A stretch of DNA of 64,000 nucleotides. Origin: a virus. Made by a program: the position numbers and the translations under genes. This document shows positions 6,726-13,134 of this stretch, piece by piece. Every line of letters begins with the position of its first letter. Position 1 is the stretch's first letter. The notes beneath the pieces are model-generated. The model saw only the letters and a program-made list of their open reading frames with translations, was not told the DNA's origin and did no database searches. The DNA lies in IMG/VR virus record IMGVR_UViG_3300020215_000053, positions 1 to 64,000 of that record; one strand, given 5' to 3'.

Positions 6726-7259
6726 CTACTCCTTGGCCCGCAACTCGCGAGCGTACTCTTGCGCGTCCTCGCGTGAGCCGAAAGTCTGCTCGCGATTGAG
6801 GCCACAATCGCGGCCTTGGCCCTCGGTCCACTCGTACCAGGACACGGTGTAGCCGTTGCCGCTGATCGTCACCGTCACGTCTTCGTAATTCTTCATCGTC
6901 CTACCCTCCGTTAAAAAGATGGCCGTCGCCTCAATGCTGTCCGTTCTCGGGGCCGCTTTGCCGCTCGGGTCGCTGTTTAGCAGCATCCACAATTCGGCCT
7001 CGTCGAGTCTGACGGCGACCCATTCGCCGTCGGACCAAACAAACCATCGCCATGACCAGTCGTTAGCGTTATTGAGCCTCGCAATCCGCTTGTACTCGTC
7101 GTACACGGAACGGACGTAGCCTGTAATCTGCGGCTCGTTGCCTGGACTGCTAATGCGCAGACTGGTCTGGCCGTTGCGATCTGTCCACCGCTCTGGCGAG
7201 TTAGTCCACGCCAACCCGACACGGCTGCGGCGAGTGATGGTTAGTGTCGTTGCGGTCAT
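6726..7259 (-). CDS. Two-part hypothetical protein (177 aa), possible gene fusion
   Basis: The start is ATG at 7257-7259 after CAGGAGA. Residues 1-112 form a Trp-rich domain (NDWSWRWFVWSDGEWVAVRL). The frame then continues through IFLTEGRT, which is the translated leader TTTTTAACGGAGGGTAGGAC, into a 56-residue second part starting MKNYEDVTVTISGNGYTVSW. At 5181 the same leader precedes a separate start codon. So the second part may be an independent gene at 6726-6896 that became fused in frame, or both products may be made. Confidence 0.6.
   Translation of the reverse strand: MTATTLTITRRSRVGLAWTNSPERWTDRNGQTSLRISSPGNEPQITGYVRSVYDEYKRIARLNNANDWSWRWFVWSDGEWVAVRLDEAELWMLLNSDPSGKAAPRTDSIEATAIFLTEGRTMKNYEDVTVTISGNGYTVSWYEWTEGQGRDCGLNREQTFGSREDAQEYARELRAKE
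6738..6815. repeat. 78-bp perfect direct repeat (other copy 5244-5321)
   Basis: This segment is base-for-base identical to 5244-5321, same orientation, 1.5 kb apart. Here it is within an intact reading frame; the other copy is in a remnant. Perfect identity suggests a recent duplication or gene conversion. Confidence 0.9.
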
Positions 7260-7292
7260 GATTCGTTCTCCTGAGTTAAGCGTGTGTGAATA

Positions 7293-7381
7293 GCACCAGC
7301 CCCGGCCCGTAACCTGGCAGGGTGGACGGGCGCGGGCGCTGGTGCGTGGATCGTTCGTTGTGCGGTGGATTCCCTGCCAGG
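7293..7381 (-). ncRNA. Possible pseudoknot-forming RNA structure between two genes
   Basis: A long imperfect hairpin has arms 7293-7310 and 7326-7345 (GCACCAGC against GCTGGTGC, then GGCCCGT against ACGGGC). Its loop holds CCTGGCAGGG (7313-7322), which is perfectly complementary to CCCTGCCAGG at 7372-7381. Loop-to-flank pairing would form an H-type pseudoknot in the leftward transcript between the genes ending at 7394 and starting at 7259. It may be regulatory; no known RNA family is recognised. Confidence 0.4.
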
Positions 7382-7393
7382 AATATCCCAAGT

Positions 7394-7612
7394 TTAGCAC
7401 GGTTTTAGCGCGGTGTTAAGCGTGCTGCTGTCTCGCGCGCTGTCTCGCGCGGCGGCTTCCAGGCCGGCATCGAAGCACGCTTGCATGACGGCCCCCAGCA
7501 TTTCGCGGCCGATGTCGTCAAGCTGGCCGAGAAGCACGGGGACATAGGACAGCGCCACATCGGCCCGTACCGAGTAGGGCGCGGCTGCGGATTGTTGGCT
7601 AATCTTCGGCAT
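7394..7612 (-). CDS. Hypothetical small protein (72 aa)
   Basis: The start is ATG at 7610-7612 behind GAGGAGGT. The protein is mostly helical (VLLGQLDDIGREMLGAVMQA, then CFDAGLEAAARDSARDS). No domain is recognised. It lies just downstream of the HTPGPW-type gene and before the structured region at 7293-7381. Confidence 0.6.
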   Translation of the reverse strand: MPKISQQSAAAPYSVRADVALSYVPVLLGQLDDIGREMLGAVMQACFDAGLEAAARDSARDSSTLNTALKPC

Positions 7613-7617
7613 CGCGG

Positions 7618-7956
7618 CTACCTCCTCGCGTCGAAGTCGTCCAGGTCCAGGACCTGGGCGGGTGATGGTTCATGCTGCTTTCCCTCCGCTTTGGCGAGAG
7701 CGGCATTGATTGCATCCAAGCAAGATCCGTTGCCGTCGTATTCACTGGCCATAGCATGAGCCATCTTGCATGCCGCCAGTAGTGCCGGCGCGGCTGCGAT
7801 CAGCCGGGCATTGGCTTCTGCTTCGGCAATCGAGATGTCTGGCAGCATCCGGCGCAACCTCGCTACAATCCAGTTCTCAGAATCAACAATCACCATGTCC
7901 CTTCGTTCGTTCACGCAAACGAATTTCCATGGCCCCGGCGTGTGCGGCATCTTCAT
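7618..7956 (-). CDS. HTPGPW-type phage protein (112 aa)
   Basis: The N-terminal HTPGPWKFV and the ANARLIAAAPALLAACK motif in the middle are the hallmarks of a common family of small phage proteins of unknown function. Start is ATG at 7954-7956 after GGGAGGG; a second ATG two codons later is possible. An Asp-rich tail (VLDLDDFDARR) ends the protein. Confidence 0.8.
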   Translation of the reverse strand: MKMPHTPGPWKFVCVNERRDMVIVDSENWIVARLRRMLPDISIAEAEANARLIAAAPALLAACKMAHAMASEYDGNGSCLDAINAALAKAEGKQHEPSPAQVLDLDDFDARR

Positions 7957-8034
7957 TCCCTCCCATTCGCGGTTAGTGGTAAACGGCCTCCGCCGTCGCC
8001 CTGGTGGGGATGCCAGGGCGTCAGCGGCGGCCGG

Positions 8035-9255
8035 TTACGCCATAGCCAGCTTGTAGGCTACCTGCTTCATCTGGTCGCCGGTTCCAGCGATCGCGCTCTC
8101 GAATCGCCGCGTACGGCGCTCGTCCAGGTCCTTCGCCTGGCGGCCAAGCGTGTTATGATCTGCGTGGTCGGTGATCGCGTTAAACGCCTTCCAGGCCGTG
8201 CCATCTTCGGCGATCTGCTCGCGGTGATAGCGGTCGATGATGTCAGCCAGGGCGGCGCGGTGGGCTGCTTCCTTGCGGGCCAGCGCCTTTTCGGCTTCCT
8301 CCTTGGCTCGCAGGTCGTGCGCGGCCGCCAGTTCGCGTACCAGCTCGCGAGACTCCTCGATGCGCATGATCTCGTCCAGGACATTGCGGGCGTAGGGGCG
8401 GATCTCCAGGCGCTTGCTTGCCATATGGGCGGCCGCAAGGGCAAACGCCTCGTGCGCCTTGGCCGTGTTGGCAAGCGCCCTTTCGGCATTGGCAAGCTTC
8501 TGTCGCACTGATCCGGTATGCCTGATGCTGATGCCCTTCACGCGATCGCTGATCGACGCGGTAAAAGTGTTGTTGCAGACAACGCGCACCGATGTCGGAT
8601 AGCAGTAGAGCGCGCCGGACCCATCGTGCGCCATGGTCACCAGTGCGTATGCCTCGTTCCGGTCCTGCTTGCCGAAAACGAAGCATTGCTTGGGGAGCTG
8701 GGCCAACATCCAGACTTTGCGGCCGCCGTCCAGGGCCCCCGCGGTTTCATACTTCGCCCCGAAGCTTGAAAGCGCCCCGTCCAGGAGGCCGAAACCGTCC
8801 TTATTCTGGATCGGCGCATATCGGCTGCCAACCGCGCCAAGAAAAGCGCCCGTGTCCTGCCTGACGATTCCCCAAGCGTCATCCGCAATGCGAGTCTCCC
8901 CGTTGTACGTGTAGGTGAGCTGCTGCTTCACAACCTGCCAGTCCAGGGAAGCCAGGCGGATTGCATCCGCGCTCGAAACCGCTTCGCGCACGAGTACGCC
9001 GAGCCCGTGCCATGGCAGCGTGCCGGCGGCCATGATCGCCACTCGGCCAGTGCTGTTGTCCAGCGCGTGGCAGGAGTTGTAGTAATCGTGGTTCTCGCTC
9101 ACGATCTCCGGCCCGGCGCCGTTGCCAATTTCGGTAGCTTCGAGCATGGCCCGCAATTCGGCGCGGCGCTTTTCGGCGTGATCCCCCTTCGTCGATCGCA
9201 GCATTTCCAGCTCTTTTCCGAGTTGAGAAAACAGGCTAGCCCATTGCTGGCCCAT
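8035..9255 (-). CDS. DUF932 family protein (406 aa)
   Basis: I place the start at ATG 9253-9255 with GGGGCG upstream; a TTG five codons earlier is the alternative. After about 70 residues of leader sequence, the DUF932 domain begins at MAAGTLPWHGLGVLV. It includes GVVR-like NGETRIADDAWGIVRQDTG, a GGRKVWMLAQLPK segment and the family signature YPTSVRVVCNNT. The C-terminus is a long charged helix (RAKEEAEKALARKEAAHRAA). DUF932 proteins are frequent in phages and plasmids; the role is not established, though association with recombination and DNA maintenance has been suggested. Confidence 0.88.
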   Translation of the reverse strand: MGQQWASLFSQLGKELEMLRSTKGDHAEKRRAELRAMLEATEIGNGAGPEIVSENHDYYNSCHALDNSTGRVAIMAAGTLPWHGLGVLVREAVSSADAIRLASLDWQVVKQQLTYTYNGETRIADDAWGIVRQDTGAFLGAVGSRYAPIQNKDGFGLLDGALSSFGAKYETAGALDGGRKVWMLAQLPKQCFVFGKQDRNEAYALVTMAHDGSGALYCYPTSVRVVCNNTFTASISDRVKGISIRHTGSVRQKLANAERALANTAKAHEAFALAAAHMASKRLEIRPYARNVLDEIMRIEESRELVRELAAAHDLRAKEEAEKALARKEAAHRAALADIIDRYHREQIAEDGTAWKAFNAITDHADHNTLGRQAKDLDERRTRRFESAIAGTGDQMKQVAYKLAMA

Positions 9256-9294
9256 ACCATCGCCCCGCAACAGCGCGCGGGGCGTTAGTGCGGG

Positions 9295-9519
9295 TCAGAA
9301 CCCCAGCAACTCACGACCGTAGGCGAATGCCTTTTCCCAGGCAGGAAAGCGGCAGTCGATGTAGATCGCGCTCGGCCCAACCGTGGACAGCATGACCTTG
9401 CAGATGCCGAACCCGTAAACCGCTTCAATCTTGTCTGCCAGGTCACAAAGCCCGTTGCTGTCCCGATGGGAAACCAGATGCTTTGTCCCTTGCCACCAAT
9501 GCCGATTCTCGCTTGCCAT
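9295..9519 (-). CDS. Hypothetical small protein (74 aa)
   Basis: The start is ATG at 9517-9519. Sequence includes DLADKIEAVYGFGICKVML and a YIDCRFPAWEKAFAYGRELL segment, which suggests a small alpha/beta fold. It lies between DUF932 and a small acidic protein gene in the leftward operon. Family not recognised. Confidence 0.6.
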   Translation of the reverse strand: MASENRHWWQGTKHLVSHRDSNGLCDLADKIEAVYGFGICKVMLSTVGPSAIYIDCRFPAWEKAFAYGRELLGF

Positions 9520-9538
9520 TGCCCAGCCCCTTTCACGG

Positions 9539-9781
9539 TTAAATCAACCCCTCATCCTGCGCCGCCTCGATACTCAACATCGCCTTTTCAATCGCCAGCT
9601 CGGCATCCTGGAGATGCGCCACTGCTTCCGGGATCAACTCCCCTTCGTCGTTCTCCGGGTCCTGACGCTCTTCCAAGTCGGCATAGGCGTCAGATACCAG
9701 CGTCATCAGCTCGGCAAGGGTTAGTTCCATGGGCTGCCCCTTGACGGTTACCGCAACGGTCACGTCCGTTCTCTGCTTCAT
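9539..9781 (-). CDS. Small acidic protein (80 aa)
   Basis: The start is ATG at 9779-9781, overlapping the upstream stop (TCATGA). N-terminal strands (DVTVAVTVKGQPMELTLAEL) are followed by an acidic helix rich in Asp, Glu and Ala. It may be an adaptor or inhibitor-like small phage protein, but nothing specific supports this. Confidence 0.65.
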   Translation of the reverse strand: MKQRTDVTVAVTVKGQPMELTLAELMTLVSDAYADLEERQDPENDEGELIPEAVAHLQDAELAIEKAMLSIEAAQDEGLI

Positions 9782-9954
9782 GACAGCCCCTTCACGATTC
9801 CAACAGCCAGGAATACCAGCCCGGTAATGTCAGCGGACCACGCCGGGAATCCCAGCGTCACCAGCCCGGCGCCGATCACGATGCCGATTCCCAGCATGTG
9901 GAATACCCTGGCTAGGGCAGTCAGTTCCGGCACATGATCCCGATTCCGTTTCAT
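9778..9954 (-). CDS. Two-helix membrane protein (58 aa)
   Basis: The start is ATG at 9952-9954 with GGGAGGGG just upstream; TGA overlaps the next ATG. Two hydrophobic segments are visible: MLGIGIVIGAGLVTLGF (about residues 20-36) and ITGLVFLAVGIVKGL (about 43-57). The basic N-terminus MKRNRD suggests the N-terminus stays in the cytoplasm. It is the first gene of the operon driven by the promoter at 10006-10034. A holin-like or superinfection-exclusion role is possible but unproven. Confidence 0.7.
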   Translation of the reverse strand: MKRNRDHVPELTALARVFHMLGIGIVIGAGLVTLGFPAWSADITGLVFLAVGIVKGLS

Positions 9955-9980
9955 CGCTTGCCCCTCCCGGTAAAACCGCT

Positions 9981-10058
9981 CTGGTCAAATTGACCAGTCA
10001 AGGGAAGAATAAACCACTTGACCGAAATGGTCAAATAGATTTTTTCCGAATTGGTCAA
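9981..10058 (-). promoter_or_regulatory. Leftward promoter with TTGACC/GGTCAA operators
   Basis: On the minus strand, -35 TTGACC (10034-10029) and -10 TATTCT (10011-10006) are separated by 17 bases. The -35 is one half of TTGACC-gaaat-GGTCAA (10018-10034, plus-strand reading), the same 17-bp operator as at 3054-3070. Two more elements flank it: the dyad CTGGTCAA-a-TTGACCAG at 9981-9997, between -10 and the start codon, and a half-site TTGGTCAA at 10051-10058. This is a multi-operator, repressible early promoter. Confidence 0.78.
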
Positions 10059-10059
10059 A

Positions 10060-10672
10060 AAACCGGAAAGACCTGAAAAGGCCAGAAGATCGGCAAAGGA
10101 AAAAAACCGGAAGGGACGAAACCGAGAAAGGAAAAAAGACCGGCCCAGCTCGAAAACCGCCCGATTCCCAGGGAATCAGCCCAAAATGTGACCCTAAGCG
10201 GCCCAGAGTACCGTACAGGGAACACAGAACCAAGGAATACGGCACCAGCACCACCAGCCCAGCACCAGAACCAGCAGCACCAACAGAGCAGTACGGGGGC
10301 AGGAACCAGAGCACGCTCGGGGCATGATCCAGGCATGACCTGGCATATGCAACCAGCAGCACCAGTCCCGTCCCCGGGCCAGCCACCAGCCCAGCCACCA
10401 GCCCAGCCACCAGTCCAGCCCCTCATACACCAACACCTAACCCCGGCATCAGCACATGACCAGCCCCACTACCAGCCCTGCACCAGCAGCAGCACAGTAC
10501 GTAAGCTGCTGCAGCAGCAGCACTACAGCAGAGCGGGGCAGGAGCAGGAGCAGGAGCGGGGCAGGAGCGGGGGCCGGCGCAGGAGCAGGAGCAGGCCGGT
10601 GGTATACCCGGAGTGCCCCCAGATGGGGGGGCTGGCGGGTCTTCATATGCTGGCGGTGGGGTTTTTCGGACA
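10060..10672. repeat. Low-complexity gene-poor block
   Basis: This 600-base stretch holds no convincing gene. It changes from purine-rich A/G sequence (10060-10150) to CCAGC/ACCAGC-type repeats, including three copies of a CAGCCACCAGCC-like 12-mer around 10378-10420. A GCAGCAGC / GCTGCTGC hairpin follows near 10486-10512, then GGAGCA hexamer repeats (about 10540-10600). A minus-strand frame 10449-10673 starting at a TAATG junction is open but reads mostly Pro-Ala and Leu runs. It could be an origin, a recombination-prone spacer or an expanding repeat. Confidence 0.6.
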
Positions 10673-11000
10673 TTATCGTGTTTTGGAACTGGAGCAGATC
10701 CTGTTGCTGCCCCAGAGTTTACGAGGCTTGCCGAGATGAGATTGCTTGGTGACGCCAGTGAGCCAGGACCATGTTTGGCCGGTTTTGATTCCAGAGACGG
10801 TGTTGACGCTGATTCGGTATCTGGCTGCAAGCGTTTGAAGTTTCGCCCCGGCCGGTTCCTTCTTTGAACGTGACATAGTCGTAACCGTACTGGTTCTTGC
10901 AGGATTTGATCCTTCTGTCGCCTTTCCAGACGCTGCCATCAGAGCCGATGCGAAACCCTGGCTGGCCCATGATCTCTCGGTATTCAACGGTTTCGTTCAT
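10673..11000 (-). pseudogene. Frameshifted NUMOD4/HTH endonuclease-associated gene
   Basis: Starting at ATG 10998-11000, the first frame reads VEYREIMGQPGFRIGSDGSV, a NUMOD4-like segment of homing endonucleases. After about residue 47 the coding signal moves to another frame near 10860-10875. There QTLAARYRISVNTVSGIKTG and QTWSWLTGV form the helix-turn-helix typical of the C-termini of such proteins, ending at TAA 10673-10675. No HNH catalytic core lies between. It is either a broken selfish element or a sequencing indel. Confidence 0.65.
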
Positions 11001-11281
11001 GATTTTCTCAGGCAGGAACAGGACTGGTACCCCATGCGGCGGTGGCGGGGGCAGGCGGTGCCGAGTTGTTTGCGAGTTGAGTTGATGAGGCGGTGGTCGG
11101 ATTGGTCTTGGCTGCCGTGGCGGCTCAGGGTGTCTTCGGCGGCGTTTAAGATGGCTTTGCTGGCCCAGATAAGGAGATGTTCGCCGCTCATGGCGGCTAC
11201 TTTCTCCAGGAGGGCGTGTTCCTTGGGGGTGAGGGAGATCGTGATGGTGTAGGCGAATTCGGGCTTTTTGGTGCGTGGCAT
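10997..11281 (-). CDS. Small RHH-like protein (94 aa)
   Basis: ATG at 11279-11281 follows AAGTGA at suitable spacing; a GTG three codons earlier is possible. Residues PEFAYTITISLTPKEHALLE and the following helices resemble a ribbon-helix-helix DNA-binding protein, though I cannot assign a family. The Cys- and Arg-rich last third reads less naturally. TGA overlaps the next ATG (ATGA). Confidence 0.5.
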   Translation of the reverse strand: MPRTKKPEFAYTITISLTPKEHALLEKVAAMSGEHLLIWASKAILNAAEDTLSRHGSQDQSDHRLINSTRKQLGTACPRHRRMGYQSCSCLRKS

Positions 11282-11286
11282 GGCGA

Positions 11287-11463
11287 TCACTTCACTTTCT
11301 TTGGGTCGAGGGCCTTGAGTTGCTCCAGGCAGCGCTGGCAGATGTGGTTGAGGTCGGTCCAGCCAACGACGGTGAGCTTGCCGTCGGTGATGAGCAGGTG
11401 GACCAGGTTTTGCTCGCTGGCGCAGAGGTTGCAGACCGGGAGCGGCTTGTTGACGATGGTCAT
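11287..11463 (-). CDS. Small zinc-ribbon-like protein (58 aa)
   Basis: The start is ATG at 11461-11463 behind GAGGAA and overlapping the upstream stop as ATGA. Two Cys pairs, CNLC (residues 11-14) and CQRC (45-48), separated by a strand-rich segment, form a typical zinc ribbon. Too small for an enzyme, it is more likely a DNA- or protein-binding factor. It ends 5 bases before the next start. Confidence 0.7.
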   Translation of the reverse strand: MTIVNKPLPVCNLCASEQNLVHLLITDGKLTVVGWTDLNHICQRCLEQLKALDPKKVK

Positions 11464-11735
11464 GGTTTCCTCGAAACGAGCATGGGCAGGATGCCCTTGT
11501 GGATGTGAATGCCGCAGAGGACGCCTTCTTCGTTGTAGCTGGCCGTTACGGCCCCTGGGATGATCTCCGTGGCTGTCTTGGGCTTTCCGGTGGCGGTGTA
11601 GATGTAGCAGCGATCCGGCGCGTAGTAGACGCGGACCTGGGAGGCTTCGGACATGGCGGCGCGGATCACGTCGGCGACCCTGGCGCGGGCCTCATCGGCC
11701 AGGCCGAGTGTCGCCGCCCACTGTTCGGGGGTCAT
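11460..11735 (-). CDS. Hypothetical protein (91 aa)
   Basis: I chose ATG at 11733-11735 for its GGGAGG site. A helical N-terminus (TPEQWAATLGLADEARARVA) is followed by a strand-rich half (VRVYYAPDRCYIYTATGKPK) and an NEEGVLCGIHIHKG hairpin. The second half reminds me of DUF2283-type small beta domains, with low certainty. Translationally coupled to the zinc-ribbon gene. Confidence 0.6.
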   Translation of the reverse strand: MTPEQWAATLGLADEARARVADVIRAAMSEASQVRVYYAPDRCYIYTATGKPKTATEIIPGAVTASYNEEGVLCGIHIHKGILPMLVSRKP

Positions 11736-11771
11736 TTCCGCCTCCCTTCGGCTCTGGAACCACACGAGCGA

Positions 11772-12170
11772 TCATGGCTTGATCCTCCTCTTTGCTTCTT
11801 CCACCCTCTTGCGCATCCTGGCAGCGTCCTCGACGACGTGGGAATTGCTCCGCAGCCACGAATACAGGTGGCCGAACGCAAAATGGTCGCGGCGGCAGAG
11901 CGTGATGAGGTTGGCCGCGTCACATTCCAGGTCCGGCCGCTCGGCAAACGGAACAACATGGTGAACCTCGATATCGTTCGCCGTGCCGCACACCTCGCAG
12001 CGCGGGTGCTTGGCCAGGTGGGCCGCCCTCGCTTTGGTCCAGCACGCCGTTCGCGCTGTATGGCCGACTGGCGGAACTGCCTCTTCGGCGGTTGGCATGT
12101 TCATGCCGACCAGGGCGCCGATCAGCAGAGTGACCAGATAAGCCAGCGGATTGCTTCTTCGATGTGGCAC
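11772..12170 (-). CDS. HNH endonuclease with N-terminal hydrophobic segment (132 aa)
   Basis: GTG at 12168-12170 starts two bases before the stop of the preceding gene. Residues 9-22 (LAYLVTLLIGALVG) are hydrophobic and could anchor the protein. The HNH core shows Cys58 and Cys61, His70-His71 in VHHVVPF, Asn87 in NLITLC, Cys92, and His96 or His101. Family members cut DNA, often as phage packaging cofactors or homing nucleases. A membrane-tethered HNH is odd; a later start at MNMPTAEE (residue 23) would remove the segment. Confidence 0.82.
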   Translation of the reverse strand: MPHRRSNPLAYLVTLLIGALVGMNMPTAEEAVPPVGHTARTACWTKARAAHLAKHPRCEVCGTANDIEVHHVVPFAERPDLECDAANLITLCRRDHFAFGHLYSWLRSNSHVVEDAARMRKRVEEAKRRIKP

Positions 12171-12171
12171 T

Positions 12172-12312
12172 TTACGACCGCCCCGCCCATTTGCAGGCGC
12201 ATGCCAGACCGAAGAGGATCGAGGCGGCGAGGTTGCCCCAGAACAGGTAATGGTCGGGGGTGGTAAAGAGTACCGTGGCCGAGCAGCACAGGGCCGCGAA
12301 AGATCGGATCAT
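12172..12312 (-). CDS. Small hydrophobic membrane protein (46 aa)
   Basis: ATG at 12310-12312 overlaps the upstream TGA (ATGA). Two hydrophobic stretches are seen: SFAALCCSATVLFTT and NLAASILFGLACACKW. The next gene, the HNH protein, starts 2 bases after its stop on the same transcript. No family recognised; size and topology would fit a holin or accessory membrane peptide. Confidence 0.6.
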   Translation of the reverse strand: MIRSFAALCCSATVLFTTPDHYLFWGNLAASILFGLACACKWAGRS

Positions 12313-12728
12313 GTGGTGGGCTCCTTGACTCGGGACGCTTCACGCTTCTTCGCCTCGGCAAGCATAGCTTCCGCAGCATCGAAGCACACGCTGGCAAACA
12401 GGGTCCACTCCATTTCGGCGTGGTCCACGATGCCCATCGCCGCCACCGCCCAGCGCCGCACCCACTCGTTGTCATGCGCTCGCTCCATCATGGCAGCTTG
12501 TTTGGCTTTGTCCTTTACCGCTGCCGCCGCCTCCAGGAAGTCAACGACCTCTTGCCGCGTGCCCTTGGCAATCTCGAAGATTCCTAATTTTGCGGCTGGC
12601 TCAGTCGCAGGCTCGCCGACGCAGACCGGCTCGTCGGCTCGTCTGGGGCAGTCGGGATGGTGCTCGTTCACCGACTCGCCCTCCTTGCGGTTCCACAGGC
12701 GGCATTCGCACAATTCGGGGCTCATCAT
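12309..12728 (-). CDS. Hypothetical protein (139 aa)
   Basis: Start is ATG at 12726-12728 with GAGGAAAAG; a second Met follows immediately. The N-terminus has Cys8, Cys10 and Cys28 with His24 (CECRLW, HHPDCPRR), possibly a zinc site. The remainder is helical, with KGTRQEVVDFLEAAAAVKDK and several Ala/Glu-rich helices. It is the first gene of the leftward run that ends near 10.7 kb. Function unknown. Confidence 0.65.
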   Translation of the reverse strand: MMSPELCECRLWNRKEGESVNEHHPDCPRRADEPVCVGEPATEPAAKLGIFEIAKGTRQEVVDFLEAAAAVKDKAKQAAMMERAHDNEWVRRWAVAAMGIVDHAEMEWTLFASVCFDAAEAMLAEAKKREASRVKEPTT

Positions 12729-12752
12729 CTTTTCCTCACTGGTGTGGTATTA

Positions 12753-12823
12753 GTCCAAAACGGACAAAAACAGTCTACGCCGCTTGGCCAAAGGGTGCAA
12801 GAAATTTTGTCAAAAACGGTCTA
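12753..12823. promoter_or_regulatory. Repeated ACGGAC / AAAAACNGTCTA elements
   Basis: GTCC-aaaac-GGAC at 12753-12765 is a dyad. CAAAAACAGTCTA (12765-12777) and CAAAAACGGTCTA (12811-12823) are near-identical, 46 bases apart. They lie between the leftward gene starting at 12728 and the rightward promoter at 12829, so they may be operators controlling the divergent early/late switch (inference). Confidence 0.4.
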
Positions 12824-12828
12824 AGTCC

Positions 12829-12858
12829 TTGACTGAGCGAGCGGCTCGGCTGTAAATT
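12829..12858 (+). promoter_or_regulatory. Candidate late promoter
   Basis: TTGACT (12829-12834) and TAAATT (12853-12858) are separated by 18 bases on the plus strand. It is the best sigma-70-like match before the structural genes, which start at 13135. Transcription would begin near 12866. Confidence 0.55.
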
Positions 12859-12865
12859 GTGAGCA

Positions 12866-13090
12866 AGAAGCCGCAAGGTGGCGGCGCATCCACACCTCGA
12901 AAAAGCGGACCAAGAGATGCAAGCAAGCGTCGTTGGCAACCCAAAAACCCCCACAAGATAACGCCCGCTCGGATTTGGCAAGGAACCGACAACCAGCATT
13001 TGGCGACATGGGCGACTGATCCCCGCCTGTGACACCAGCAAAACAGGTAGCCGTCGAGGGCTCGACACCTCGGCGGCTATTTTCGTTTTT
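12866..13090 (+). ncRNA. Possible ~225-nt leader or small RNA ending at a terminator
   Basis: No reading frame of note lies between the candidate promoter at 12829-12858 and the terminator at 13049-13090. The sequence contains a GCCGC / GCGGC hairpin (near 12871-12887) and ends in an intrinsic terminator 45 bases before the first late gene. It could be a free-standing RNA or an attenuated or antiterminated leader of the late operon. I recognise no known RNA family. Confidence 0.4.
13049..13090 (+). terminator. Intrinsic terminator before the late genes
   Basis: AGCCGTCGAG (13049-13058) pairs with CTCGGCGGCT (13069-13078) with one G-U pair, a 10-base loop, then ATTTTCGTTTTT. It lies upstream, not downstream, of the structural operon, so late transcription must either start after it or read through it. 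Confidence 0.75.
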
Positions 13091-13134
13091 GCTCGTCCTT
13101 GCTGGTTGTCGGTTTCTTTTTTACGAGGCACTTC

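Noticed and set aside
10188-10739. 183-residue plus-strand open frame in the repeat block
   Set aside because: The translation is repeats of Ala-Pro-Gln and Arg-Ser with no start signals; this is repeat-driven openness.
13049-13090. tRNA or tmRNA fragment near the late leader
   Set aside because: No cloverleaf or tag structure; the element is a simple terminator hairpin.
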